Positions 44,336-52,909 are shown, numbered from the stretch's first letter. The stretch is DNA of 64,000 bases from Catellatospora bangladeshensis (GCF_016862575.1 NZ_BONF01000011.1:1-64000), one strand, 5' to 3'. Notes: generated by a model from the sequence alone, not told the origin. Numbers and translations: made by a program.

Positions 44336-44815
44336 GTGACTGCGTACCTCGCGATCCTGAGCCACCGCGACGCCATTCGCTGGGTGTTGGCCGAGCAGCG
44401 TATGGCGTTCCCCAGCACGCCTCGGGCAGAGGTACGTGCCCTCGCTGCCGGCGATCGGCTCTACTTGTACGCCACACGTGGTGCCATGCTGAACCCAACC
44501 CGTGACCGCGGTCGCATCATCGCTACGGCAACCGCAACGGCTGCCGTACGCGTGTTGGACGAGCCTGTCTCGCTCGCGGGCAGAGTTTTCGCGTCAGGTT
44601 GCCCTTTGACCGTTGAGGGCGTCGTGCTGCATCCGGGCGGGCTGGAGCTCCAACCCCTTGTAAACCAGCTCGCCGCCTTCCCCAAGCCAGACGCCTGGAG
44701 CGCATACATGCGCCGCCCCCTGCTGGGCCTCGCCGAGAATGACGTGGCGCTCCTCGACAAGCACCTTACGCCGATGCTCGTGCGTCGCGAGGAGGCGCTA
44801 GCGACGTACCCCTGA
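44336..44815 (+). CDS. EVE/PUA-like domain protein
   Basis: 159 aa from GTG 44336 (VTAYLAILSHRDAIRWVLA); the open frame extends to 44216 but that N-terminus is Cys/His-rich and unlikely. Motifs AEQRMAFPSTPRAEVRALAAGD, RLYLYATRGAMLNPTRDRGR and IIATATATAAVRVLDE fit the EVE fold, a PUA-like module that binds modified bases and often accompanies modification-dependent restriction genes. It lies 128 nt after the type ISP gene. No nuclease domain is fused, so it may act as a reader or regulator. Confidence 0.65.
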   Translation: MTAYLAILSHRDAIRWVLAEQRMAFPSTPRAEVRALAAGDRLYLYATRGAMLNPTRDRGRIIATATATAAVRVLDEPVSLAGRVFASGCPLTVEGVVLHPGGLELQPLVNQLAAFPKPDAWSAYMRRPLLGLAENDVALLDKHLTPMLVRREEALATYP

Positions 44816-44901
44816 TGCGGACCAAGGTCCGAACGAGCATCCATCAGCCGCTTCACGCATTGCCGTAGTCTCGCCGCTTCACGGCGCGCCGACTTCCCTT
44901 G

Positions 44902-44929
44902 CTCATCATTTGTGGTCGCAAATGATGAG
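44902..44929. terminator. Bidirectional hairpin between convergent genes
   Basis: Perfect 11-bp stem CTCATCATTTG / CAAATGATGAG with loop TGGTCG, between the EVE-like gene and the convergent MerR-like gene. It marks the right edge of the defence island. Confidence 0.65.
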
Positions 44930-44945
44930 TGTCGATGAAATAGCT

Positions 44946-45827
44946 CTATATGAAGCTGATCCGGGGGGCGGGTGTTGCTGCGATGCGTGCGGCGTGTTCA
45001 GGGTGCAGTTCGGCCATGCCCAGGGTTGTGAGGAGGTCGCCGCATGACCTGTTCAGTGCTGCTTCGGCCGTGACGGGCTCGTACATGTCGGGAACGGTTG
45101 ACGGTGCTGCGGCGGCGAGTCCGGGCTGCTGGAGAGCGTAACCGGCGAAGGTCACCAGGTGGAGATGGCGGGCTCGCACCAGCTCCTCATCAGTTACCTT
45201 GCCGGCCCGTAGGCGAGCAACGGCCGCCAGACGAGCCTTAATGAGGTCGATCACCGAGTCCGCCATCATCGGAGCGGCGGGATGGCCGATAGCTCTGCGA
45301 ATCTTGCTTCCCGTTGGATCGAAGACGCCACGTACCGCGCGTTCCAGGCGCGAGTGGTCCGGCCGGGCGGTGTAGGCGATGTCCGTCAGGGCGTCGAGAA
45401 GCTCGCGCTTCGCGGCGATGCTCGCGTCGCGGTTGTCGATCTGCCGGAGGATTTCTTGGGCGCTTTGCTTGGCCTGCTGCTTGCTGGCCCGCGGGTCGCC
45501 CAGCCAGGTGATCATGGCCCGCCGGGCCTGGCTTGTGGGCACGAACTCGTCGCCCCAGTACATCCAGATACCTACCGGAATACGAGCGAGGCTCTTGATC
45601 TTGTTGTTGGCCCTGTGGTGCAGCAAGGTCAGGAACAGATTGCGCTGGTTGGCGGAGTACAGGGCTGGGTGCGAGCCGTGTCCCTTGCCAGCTGAGCGAC
45701 GTAGCGGATAGTCGAGCAGGCCCTGTTCGGTCCAGTCGCGGATTAGACGTACGCCGACCGCGTGACCGTGCGCAGCGGCGTCGGACACCAGCTGTTCGAT
45801 CGTCCCCGGCTGCGTGATGGGCTCCAC
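44946..45827 (-). CDS. MerR-like winged-helix DNA-binding protein, function unknown
   Basis: 293 aa. The start (MEPITQPGTIEQLVSDAAA) is followed by AVGVRLIRDWTEQGLLDYPL, RRSAGKGHGSHPALYSANQ, RNLFLTLLHHRANNKIKSLA, the layout of a MerR-type recognition helix and wing (R.I.DW...GLLD.P). The rest is all helical with no clear ligand site (LRQIDNRDASIAAKRELLDA; DSVIDLIKARLAAVARLRAGK). Such proteins are common hypothetical regulators in actinomycetes. It is divergent from the 50-aa peptide gene (135 nt between starts) and could regulate it. Confidence 0.65.
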   Translation of the reverse strand: MEPITQPGTIEQLVSDAAAHGHAVGVRLIRDWTEQGLLDYPLRRSAGKGHGSHPALYSANQRNLFLTLLHHRANNKIKSLARIPVGIWMYWGDEFVPTSQARRAMITWLGDPRASKQQAKQSAQEILRQIDNRDASIAAKRELLDALTDIAYTARPDHSRLERAVRGVFDPTGSKIRRAIGHPAAPMMADSVIDLIKARLAAVARLRAGKVTDEELVRARHLHLVTFAGYALQQPGLAAAAPSTVPDMYEPVTAEAALNRSCGDLLTTLGMAELHPEHAARIAATPAPRISFI

Positions 45828-45962
45828 GCTATGGAGATTACACCTAATTGGTGGTCCTGGAAGGGTGCGCCATGGAATCTAGCGCAGCACAATCGTTTGG
45901 AGGAGGAGCGTTTACGCCGATCGTGGTGACCGATCCGGACCGGGGAAGGAGGTGACTTCACG

Positions 45963-46115
45963 ATGTCAGGGACATCTAGCGGCGCGTTTTCCGGGGACTT
46001 GGGCAAGTGGCTGGCTTTGGCCGGCGCGCTGGCCGCCCTCGGTTTGCTGCCCAAGGCTTGGCAGAAGGCGATCAGTGCGGCGGGCGCCGCGTACGTGATC
46101 GCGAAGATGCTGTGA
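45963..46115 (+). CDS. Small hydrophobic peptide (50 aa), possible bacteriocin or membrane peptide
   Basis: A 50-codon gene with a near-ideal ribosome binding site AAGGAGGTGA 5-14 nt upstream of ATG 45963. Product: MSGTSSGAFSGDLGKWLAL then AGALAALGLLPKAWQKAIS and AAGAAYVIAKML. A short polar N-terminus is followed by a 35-residue Ala/Leu-rich amphipathic stretch with Lys and Trp, no Cys. Leaderless or circular bacteriocins and small toxin peptides have this composition, but the family is unknown. A strong terminator follows within 16 nt, so it forms a one-gene transcript. Confidence 0.7.
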   Translation: MSGTSSGAFSGDLGKWLALAGALAALGLLPKAWQKAISAAGAAYVIAKML

Positions 46116-46130
46116 CTGTGGTCGCAGCTC

Positions 46131-46175
46131 GCACGCGGTCAGGTGCGGCCTTCGGGCCTCACCTGACCGTGCGTG
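46131..46175. terminator. Strong hairpin with TTCG tetraloop
   Basis: GCACGC..GGTCAGGTG.GGCC-TTCG-GGCC.CACCTGACC.GTGCGTGC: a long stem with a stable UUCG loop, 16 nt after the 50-aa peptide gene and before the convergent end of the lanthipeptide operon. Confidence 0.85.
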
Positions 46176-46227
46176 CAGCCCGTGACCGCCGACTTCGCTA
46201 CCGCCTGTGGTCGGACTGAATGCGGCT

Positions 46228-47352
46228 TCATCGTCTGGCGGACTTGAGCCCGATTTCGATGATCTTCGCAGCCGAGTCGGCTGCGCGGCTGATTCTGTTG
46301 AGCACTGCCTCGGGCAAGTGCAGAACGGCCAGTCCAGCGCGTCGGCTGATGTTCTGTAAGTCGGTGATCTGATCGTGTGTGATGCCCTCGATGGGTTCGC
46401 GGAAGCCGAGTACGTCTCGTGCCGCGTAGCCGTCGGTGCTGTTGATCGCGAGCGCGGCCGTGCGATGGAGTAGCCCGGTGGCCGCCTCGGGCCAGATGCC
46501 GTGAGCGAGGATGGTGACGGTGAGTCCGAGACGGGCTCGGTATGAGGCGTAGTTGGCCGCAGGCGGCGCGGTGGCGAGGCGCCGCATCGCGGTGGCGAGG
46601 TGATCCTTCACGCGCGTGGCGTCGGGTGGGCTGCACATAAGTTGCAGGCAGGAGGCCACCTGTTGTTCCCAGGGTTGGGTCAGGACACTGCTTGCAAGGA
46701 TCTTGTTGGCTTCGGCAGGATCACCTACGGCGCATTGGGCGATGATGAGGGCTTGGCGTCCCTCCGTCAGGTGGGTGCCGACGCCCCTGTACGCCAGAGC
46801 GTGGTCAGCTGCGTCGGCCCAGCGGTTCGCCATGGTCAGCGCTCGGATGCCCTCGCCTAAGAGTTGGAGCCACACCCATTCGACCATCCTGCGGCGTTCA
46901 GCCTGTTCGCCGGTGAGGATCGCGGTGGGCAGTGTGCGTCCGTCGATGACGAGGTCCGTTCGTTCGGTCACGGCTCGGTGGACGGCTTTGAGGGCGGTGA
47001 CCGCGGATTGGCCTTGCTCGGATCGGATGTCGAGCCGTGCCAGGTTGATGACGGGTTCGAGCATGTAGCGCGCTTCGGTGAAGGTCAGAGGACGCTCGGC
47101 CGTCAGGTAGGCGCTGATGTGCTGCCAGCACAGGGCGCGGGCCATGTCCGCCATGCCCGCGTCGCTGGCGATGAGCGCGGCCTTGTTGAGCGCGTGTGCC
47201 GCGTCGTCCATGCCATGGTCCAACTTCTCCACGGCGGCGTTTGCGAGGTCGATGACCTCCTTGATCCGTAGGGGCAGCGCGGGGCAGTCTGGTCGTGGAC
47301 GTCCAAGCAACGGGAAGCGGCGTGCAGCTGCGGCGAAGGGGGTTGGTTGCAT
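46228..47352 (-). CDS. Helical-repeat hypothetical protein, last gene of the lanthipeptide operon
   Basis: 374 aa (MQPTPFAAAARRFPLLGRP). Almost entirely helical, with Ala-rich pairs resembling TPR: IDLANAAVEKLDHGMDDAAH, ALIASDAGMADMARALCWQH, IRALTMANRWADAADHALAY, RQALIIAQCAVGDPAEANKI. No catalytic residues are seen. Its start is 1 nt after the stop of the thiopeptide-type gene, so it belongs to the same transcript. Similar helical proteins accompany FxLD-type clusters in actinomycetes and may bind peptide or regulator; this is inference. Confidence 0.65.
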   Translation of the reverse strand: MQPTPFAAAARRFPLLGRPRPDCPALPLRIKEVIDLANAAVEKLDHGMDDAAHALNKAALIASDAGMADMARALCWQHISAYLTAERPLTFTEARYMLEPVINLARLDIRSEQGQSAVTALKAVHRAVTERTDLVIDGRTLPTAILTGEQAERRRMVEWVWLQLLGEGIRALTMANRWADAADHALAYRGVGTHLTEGRQALIIAQCAVGDPAEANKILASSVLTQPWEQQVASCLQLMCSPPDATRVKDHLATAMRRLATAPPAANYASYRARLGLTVTILAHGIWPEAATGLLHRTAALAINSTDGYAARDVLGFREPIEGITHDQITDLQNISRRAGLAVLHLPEAVLNRISRAADSAAKIIEIGLKSARR

Positions 47353-47353
47353 G

Positions 47354-48313
47354 TCAGCTCCCGGGAAGGATCGCGGTGGCGGCTGCGCGGGCGAGGACGC
47401 CCTGTGCGGGGGCAGTCAGATCGAGCCGGTTCCAGGCGAAGATCACGGCGTGAGCGATGGTCGCTCGCAAGCCGCGGCCTAGCCGGGCGGTGTTGGCCGC
47501 TTCGGCGAGTTGGTTACCGGCTTTGGCGTAGGCGTCGTGCCACGAAGACGCGGACGCGAGCGCCCCGGTCGCGTCGAACAGCGCACTGTGCGCCTCGGCG
47601 GGCAGTCCCAGGAGCGGGCGCAGCTTGTCCGCCAGACGCTCGGTGCGTGTGAGATCGGAGGTGGCGGGTTGCGGTCGCATACGGGCTACGCGGTCGAACA
47701 CGTCGGCGGCTTCGTACCAGTCCAGACCGGCGTGCTGTTGCAGGGCTCGGATGAGCAGGATCGATAGCTCCCGGCGGCCCAACGGGAGCGGATCTTGGGC
47801 GACGTAGGCCAGGAGGCTGCGACTGTCTGCGCAGAACAACTCGTGGACGATGTCCATGGCGGTGTGCCCGCCGAAGGCTGCGAGTTCCGGCTCGTAGATC
47901 GCGCCGGGCTCCCAGGCGGTGATGGTGCCGGCGGCGGCGAGTTCGTCGAGCGTGTTCTTGGCCGCGCTGCGGTTGGCGGTGCGGATGCGAACTCGCCAGT
48001 GCGGGTGCTTGCGCAGGAACCACCAGGCGGCGTTGCCGCCGTCGAGTAGGTCCAGTCGCGGGCCGATCTGCTCCCGGAACGCCCCCTCGGCCTGGTCCCA
48101 GTCGGCGGGCGTGAGGCGGGCGCTGAACCAGGCAAGGTCGTATGCGTGGTGGAGGGCGGTCTGGCCGCCTGTGCGGTAGGTCTCGATCGCGGCTTTGACC
48201 TCGGCGAGGTTGATCGCGGCGTCGGCTGCGGCGGTGTCTGCCGGAGTTCCGGCGAGGACGGCCTCGACGGCGGCGGTCAGGACGGCCGGATCGGTCAGGC
48301 GATAAGGAGACAT
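47354..48313 (-). CDS. Thiopeptide-type bacteriocin biosynthesis domain protein (SpaB-C/LanB elimination-domain-like)
   Basis: 319 aa from ATG 48313, preceded by AAGGAG within the end of lanC (19-nt overlap). It contains AWFSARLTPADWDQAEGAFRE, AAWWFLRKHPHWRVRIRTA (the WffiRK..HwRvR signature of thiopep_ocin/SpaB_C), AAGTITAWEPGAIYEPELAA and FGGHTAMDIVHELFCADS (GG...m...H..F..DS). In LanB enzymes this fold eliminates glutamate to give dehydro-residues. Since the LanB next door already has its own copy, this stand-alone protein may add another step, such as N-terminal or ring modification. Confidence 0.85.
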   Translation of the reverse strand: MSPYRLTDPAVLTAAVEAVLAGTPADTAAADAAINLAEVKAAIETYRTGGQTALHHAYDLAWFSARLTPADWDQAEGAFREQIGPRLDLLDGGNAAWWFLRKHPHWRVRIRTANRSAAKNTLDELAAAGTITAWEPGAIYEPELAAFGGHTAMDIVHELFCADSRSLLAYVAQDPLPLGRRELSILLIRALQQHAGLDWYEAADVFDRVARMRPQPATSDLTRTERLADKLRPLLGLPAEAHSALFDATGALASASSWHDAYAKAGNQLAEAANTARLGRGLRATIAHAVIFAWNRLDLTAPAQGVLARAAATAILPGS

Positions 48314-49452
48314 GTGTCCCACCTGGTTCGAGGGCTGTGGGTAAGCGTCCGCGTGGCCAGCAGGTAGCCCGCTGTGCCGGTGAGGAAGCTGTGGTCTTGG
48401 TGTCCCGGCTCGGCGTGCGTGAGGACGGCGGCGATGTGGTGCAGCTGGTCGGCCAGGGCGCTGGTGCGGGCATCTGCGGCGGCGCGGTATGCCGTCTGGT
48501 AGAGCCCGGCGATGCCATGGCACAGGCCAGGGTCTGCCAGCAGCCGGATGTGGGCGGTGGACAGGTGCGCGGCGAGTGCGTGTTCGGCCACGTCGCGACG
48601 GGCGGTGTTGCCAGTGGCGATGGCGGCCAGCTGGAGCGCGCGGGCGATGCCGGGTGTTCCGTAGCACCAGGATGGTCGGCCGGGTCCGATGGTGGGCCGT
48701 GCGGTGCGCAGGTCGTCCCGGGTGATCCATTGCGGCCACCAGGGGCCGAGTGGGCCGTCCTGCCGCCAGCTGTCGAACCAGGAGGCCAGGTCGTCGATGG
48801 CTTCCAGTAGCCCGTCTAACTGGATGCCCTGGCGCGCGGCGAGGGCGAGTGAGGCCAGCAGCCCGGCGGCGCCGTGGGCCATACCGAGGTTGGCATGGCC
48901 GCCTGGTGTGGGCAGGGTCGGGTCGGGGTCGTGGTCGACCCACCAGCCGGGCAGCGTGTCCCCGTCGTCGGTGCGCTGTCGGGTCAGGCGTATGGCGTAG
49001 GTCAGCACGTCTGCGTACTCGTCGCTGTCGGGCATGCATCGTCGGAGCAGGGCGCTGAGGCCGGTGAGCCCGTAGAAGAGGTCGTACTCGCCGAAGCTGG
49101 TGTGCCGGCCGCTGCGGTGGCGTTGCTCGGCCGCCGCCAACCGCTCGCGGACGAGGTGCCGGACGTGGCCGCTCAAGGTCGCGCGGGCGGTGCCGTAGCG
49201 GTCCTGCCCATCGGCGGTCGCGGCGTCCAGTAGGAGCAGGATCGCCGGGGCTCCGTAGAAGAGGCTGCTGTGGGCGGCGGCGTCGACAGGTCCACTCGCG
49301 GCTCGTTTGATGAGCTGGCGGGCGTCAGACCAGTCTCCGGTGCTGAGCGCTTGCTCGACGGCGAGCAGCGCGATGCCCAGATCGCCGGTGATCAGCGACT
49401 GCTCTCCCGCCTCGTCGTCGGTGATGCTGGCGGCATCGATTGTGTCGGTCAT
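48295..49452 (-). CDS. lanC: Lanthionine synthetase C-family cyclase (LanC)
   Basis: 385 aa (MTDTIDAASITDDEAGEQS). Double alpha-barrel pattern with SLFYGAPAILLLL, YDLFYGLTGLSALLRR, HANLGMAHGAAGLLASLAL, SWCYGTPGIARALQLAA (zinc Cys), DPGLCHGIAGLYQTAYRA (zinc Cys-His) and FLTGTAGYLLA. All zinc ligands (C, C-H) are present, so it should catalyse thioether ring formation between Cys and dehydro-Ser/Thr of the precursor. It overlaps the lanB stop by 4 nt. Its C-terminus overlaps the next gene. Confidence 0.93.
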   Translation of the reverse strand: MTDTIDAASITDDEAGEQSLITGDLGIALLAVEQALSTGDWSDARQLIKRAASGPVDAAAHSSLFYGAPAILLLLDAATADGQDRYGTARATLSGHVRHLVRERLAAAEQRHRSGRHTSFGEYDLFYGLTGLSALLRRCMPDSDEYADVLTYAIRLTRQRTDDGDTLPGWWVDHDPDPTLPTPGGHANLGMAHGAAGLLASLALAARQGIQLDGLLEAIDDLASWFDSWRQDGPLGPWWPQWITRDDLRTARPTIGPGRPSWCYGTPGIARALQLAAIATGNTARRDVAEHALAAHLSTAHIRLLADPGLCHGIAGLYQTAYRAAADARTSALADQLHHIAAVLTHAEPGHQDHSFLTGTAGYLLATRTLTHSPRTRWDTCLLIA

Positions 49453-52400
49453 GGCCGTGCCGCCTTGGCCAGGCAGAGCATGGCCGCTGCGCGAGCGGCG
49501 TGGTTGGTCGCACGCTCGAACTCTGGATCGACACCGACCGCCCGGACGTGGTGTTCGTGCAGGAGACTGCGCAGCACCGTTAGCGGATCGCGCTGCGGCA
49601 GTAGACAGGCCCGGTACCGTTCAACAGCGATATCCCGGTGCTGCCAGCTTTCGGCGATGGCTTCGCCGCCGGGCAGGCTTTGAAGGAAGTGGTGCTCGCC
49701 GCCCGGGTCGGCCAGGCGCCGGGCCAGTTCGGTGAGTGCGCGGCTCGCGGGTTGCGTCACGTTCTCCAGACACGTGAGTAGCGCTCGCCATCCGGTGGCC
49801 GGGTCTTCAGCGAGTGCGGCGGCGAGCCGGGTCATGGAGACGGCGGCAAGGGCTTGTGCCGTCGCCTCGGCCATCGCGGGTGTGATGTGCCCGGCTGGTT
49901 CGATGCGTAGTTGTTCGGCGGTGCGGATCTGCGCGATGGCGGCTGCGGTATCAGTGGCGAAGACCCGCTCGGCTTCGAGCATGGCCGGGCCTTCGCCGTA
50001 GCGGCCGGTGTGCCGGTGGTAGGCGGTGAAGGTCAGCTCGGCGGGAAGGCCGCCCGCGGCCAGGCCGGCGGCGAACTCCGCCACCTTCGCCGCGATGGTC
50101 GCGTACGCGGCTGTGGGATCGAGCCGCAGGAACAGCGAGAGATGTTGGTCGGCTTCGACGCGGATCGTGTCGCGGTGACGGGTGACCCACCAATCGTCGA
50201 CGCCGTGTTGTGTGAGGCGTGCGGCTAGGGACGGCAGGTGGTCGGTCAGCAGGGTGTCGAAACGTGCTGGGGTGCCGACCAGCCGGGCGTGGACGATGTC
50301 CGCCGCGCCGGGTTGTGACGTGCCGCCCGGCGTGGCGGTGACTGGTAGACGCCGTATCGGCGGTGTTGCCGGGGTCAGGGCGGTGAGGAATTCGGCGGGG
50401 CGGCCGATCCAGCCGAATCCGTCTTCGGGGGCGTCTTCTCGCAGTTCGAGGCGTTCGACCTGCGTGAGGCGGTGGCGCAGCAGCTCCCGGTCCAGCGGTT
50501 GGTCGAGGTCCAACGGTTGGCGTACCTCACCGTGGCACAAGACGACTCGGGCGGGTACACGCCAGCGCCGTCTCCAGGTCCGTAGGTCCGCTGTCCAGCG
50601 GCTGCTGTCGGTGATGGTCGGGGTGATGTCGGTGCTCGACAGTAGCCAGCGTCCGGCGGTCAGCAGGGTGCGGCGGTAGCGGATGCGCGGGACGTACGGC
50701 AGGTTACGGGCGGCTGCGCCGAGGTCCAATGGCCCGAAGACCGCACTGCGTGCCTCGGCGACCTCGGCGATGAATCGGGCCAGCGGCGGCGTCTGGACCA
50801 CCAGGTCCAGGGCGTGCAGGACGCGGGGGATCACCATCCGCCCGGTGGGTTTGTGGGCGAGGTACAGCTGCTCGGCGTCGGCAGTGACGGCGAGGTCGTC
50901 GACCGTGATCACGTCGGTGTCGGCGTACTCGGAAACCGTCATGACGTCTGGAAGCAGCTGGCCGACGCGGGTCACGTTCTCGTTGTGGATCCGGCGGGGC
51001 GGAAACGACATCTGGACGGTCATTGCCTCGGCGCTCGTGCCGACCGCGAAGGAGGCGGCGACCTGTTGCTGGTCGGTCGGATCGAGCAGGTACGCGAACC
51101 GGCCTGCCATGCTGGTCGGCGTGCGGGGAGCACCGGTCACCTGCAGCGCGAAATCGCCAGCTGCCAGCGCTTCGCAGCTGGCGGCGTAGACGGCGAAGCC
51201 CAGCTCGACACGCGAGGGTGGCACGACTGTGGCGTGGTCACCGGTGGTCAGCGCGTCGATGTCGGCGTCGGTCAGCTCGATCTCGTCTGTGCCGTCCAGC
51301 AGTGCTCGCTGGATGAGCGCCATCAGGTGCACGTCGCGTTCGGTGACCGCGCGCCAGGACGGACGGGCGCGTGGTGCGCCGAGAAACCCGGCCGGGTATC
51401 CGAGACCGGAGTCGGCCACCAGGTCCCGCACCGCGACCAGCGCGCCAGGGCCGTAGCGGTCGCGGAATCGGGCGTGGTAATCCAGCCAGGAGATCGACCC
51501 GAAGGGCTGGGTGCTGATCTGCAGCAGCACCGCGGCGGCACGAGCCGCTTCGTCTATCACCTGCTGCGGGACGCTGATGTGCGCGTCCAGGTGCAGGTCG
51601 ATGGCGAGCTGGTGCTCGGTACCGGGTGCGATGCCGGCCATGGTCTCGGTGACCGAGGCACGGATCGTCGCGGCGTCGGCGGGCGAGTCGGCACTGTTAT
51701 GACGGGCAAGCTGCATGTGGACGTCGCGCAGCTGCTTGACCGTGGGCGCTATCTCGCTGATGTCGTCGGCGCCGGCCGCGTCGAGCACACGGAGGACGTG
51801 AGCCAGGCCGTCCACGGCAGTCAGCGGCGGCTGGAGGCTCGTGATCAGATGGCCACTGCTGATCAGGCGGTGCAGCAGCGCCTCGATCCTCGCCGGTGCG
51901 ATGGACGGCCCGGCTGCGGCGACCCGAGATAGGAGGTCGCTGAACGGGATCGGCTTGGCCGCGTGTTGAAGAACGAGGCGAACGGCCGGGGTAAGAGTGG
52001 TCGACGTTTCCCGGGGTGTGCCCGGTTTCCGCGATCCCGCTTCCGGGCGCGCGTTCACGATGACCCGGCCGTCGCGGACGGTGGCGGCGCTGTCGGCGGT
52101 GACGGAAAGTCTACGGCGCAGATCGTGGCTCTGTCCGAGTCTGGCGAGCGCGATGGCGAGCCAGTCGGCATCGACGCGGGCGATGGCACGGTGTCTATCA
52201 CCGATCTTCGCCTCAGCTGGTCCGGTAGCCGCCGTCGTGACCGCTGCGAACAGGCCGAACGGCGTGGTTCGTCGTCTCCAGCGCAGCAGGTAGGACGCGA
52301 GGGCCAGGGATGCTCTGCGGGCGGCGGCAACGTCGGTGTCAGCCGGAGCTGCGAGGATCTGGCCTACGCGGAGGGCGAGGTCGGGGCTGGCCGTGGAGAT

Positions 52401-52574
52401 CGCCTCACGGATGTGTGGTTGTTCCCAGGACTTGGCCAGCCAGTCGATCGCCGCTGGTGCGTCAACGATCGGAACGGCCAGGCTCGCGGTCGGATCGGGC
52501 TGGATGCCGGGGTCGGTGCTGGTGCGTACCAGCAGCGGGCCGACCGGCCGGAATCGGGTGCGCGCGGGCGGCAC
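49449..52574 (-). CDS. lanB: Class I lantibiotic dehydratase (LanB)
   Basis: 1041 aa from GTG 52574 with GGAGG 8-12 nt upstream. The glutamylation domain spans about 1-730 (TRFRPVGPLLVRTS, YLLRWRRRTTPFGLFAAVT with the RxTPFG motif, FGSISWLDYHARFRDRYGPG, RYRRTLLTAGRWLL), and the elimination domain about 770-1030 (VDDWWVTRHRDTIRVEADQ, FTAYHRHTGRYGEGPAMLEA with the R/YGG/E..ml..e pattern, VFATDTAAAI). It would use Glu-tRNA to activate Ser/Thr of the precursor and then eliminate to Dha/Dhb. Full-length, not split. A hairpin separates it from the precursor gene. Confidence 0.95.
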   Translation of the reverse strand: MPPARTRFRPVGPLLVRTSTDPGIQPDPTASLAVPIVDAPAAIDWLAKSWEQPHIREAISTASPDLALRVGQILAAPADTDVAAARRASLALASYLLRWRRRTTPFGLFAAVTTAATGPAEAKIGDRHRAIARVDADWLAIALARLGQSHDLRRRLSVTADSAATVRDGRVIVNARPEAGSRKPGTPRETSTTLTPAVRLVLQHAAKPIPFSDLLSRVAAAGPSIAPARIEALLHRLISSGHLITSLQPPLTAVDGLAHVLRVLDAAGADDISEIAPTVKQLRDVHMQLARHNSADSPADAATIRASVTETMAGIAPGTEHQLAIDLHLDAHISVPQQVIDEAARAAAVLLQISTQPFGSISWLDYHARFRDRYGPGALVAVRDLVADSGLGYPAGFLGAPRARPSWRAVTERDVHLMALIQRALLDGTDEIELTDADIDALTTGDHATVVPPSRVELGFAVYAASCEALAAGDFALQVTGAPRTPTSMAGRFAYLLDPTDQQQVAASFAVGTSAEAMTVQMSFPPRRIHNENVTRVGQLLPDVMTVSEYADTDVITVDDLAVTADAEQLYLAHKPTGRMVIPRVLHALDLVVQTPPLARFIAEVAEARSAVFGPLDLGAAARNLPYVPRIRYRRTLLTAGRWLLSSTDITPTITDSSRWTADLRTWRRRWRVPARVVLCHGEVRQPLDLDQPLDRELLRHRLTQVERLELREDAPEDGFGWIGRPAEFLTALTPATPPIRRLPVTATPGGTSQPGAADIVHARLVGTPARFDTLLTDHLPSLAARLTQHGVDDWWVTRHRDTIRVEADQHLSLFLRLDPTAAYATIAAKVAEFAAGLAAGGLPAELTFTAYHRHTGRYGEGPAMLEAERVFATDTAAAIAQIRTAEQLRIEPAGHITPAMAEATAQALAAVSMTRLAAALAEDPATGWRALLTCLENVTQPASRALTELARRLADPGGEHHFLQSLPGGEAIAESWQHRDIAVERYRACLLPQRDPLTVLRSLLHEHHVRAVGVDPEFERATNHAARAAAMLCLAKAARP

Positions 52575-52609
52575 GGCGAAGCCTCCGGGAGGGGTTGAGG
52601 GGTGGATGG

Positions 52610-52642
52610 GCTGCCGGAGCCCGGCTTGCGGACTCCGGCAGC
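52610..52642 (-). terminator. Attenuator-like hairpin between precursor and lanB
   Basis: A perfect 10-bp stem GCTGCCGGAG / CTCCGGCAGC with a 13-nt loop, 28 nt after the precursor stop. It has no T-run and so is likely a partial terminator or an RNA stabiliser giving more precursor than enzyme mRNA. Confidence 0.6.
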
Positions 52643-52670
52643 GGGTAGTGCTTGAGTGGGCGTTACCCGA

Positions 52671-52859
52671 TCAGTTCGGGTCGTAGGACGAGGTGTTGCA
52701 GGCGCTGGTGTTGCAGGTGGCGCCGCAGCCGTCGCTGGTGCTGCACATCATGACCACCAGCGGCGTGGTCGCTTCGACCACGCGCATGTCCAGGTCGAAG
52801 TCCTCGTCGGTGAGGACGGCTTCGGGGGCGTCGAGGACCGCGGTCGGCGGCATCGACAT
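52671..52859 (-). CDS. lanA: FxLD-family lanthipeptide precursor (LanA)
   Basis: 62 aa from ATG 52859 with GAAGGAG 7 nt upstream. The leader is acidic and contains the FDLD motif at residues 21-24 (EDFDLDMRVVEATTP), the recognition signature of the FxLD family. The core (about from 31) has Cys39, Cys45, Cys49, Cys54, eleven Ser/Thr and one Asp-Gly (43-44) in CSTSDGCGATCNTSACN. With LanB/LanC this can give up to four thioether rings. The leader cleavage site is not obvious and no LanP protease or ABC exporter is adjacent; the permease in the operon is of the APC type. Confidence 0.92.
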   Translation of the reverse strand: MSMPPTAVLDAPEAVLTDEDFDLDMRVVEATTPLVVMMCSTSDGCGATCNTSACNTSSYDPN

Positions 52860-52909
52860 CACTCTCCTTCGTGAGAAGTGAAAGGGGTTCCTTGCCACCT
52901 GGCCCGAGT

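Noticed and set aside
46864-49058. Several plus-strand frames across the lanC region
   Set aside because: Antisense shadows; the minus strand carries LanC and thiopep_ocin motifs with zinc ligands.
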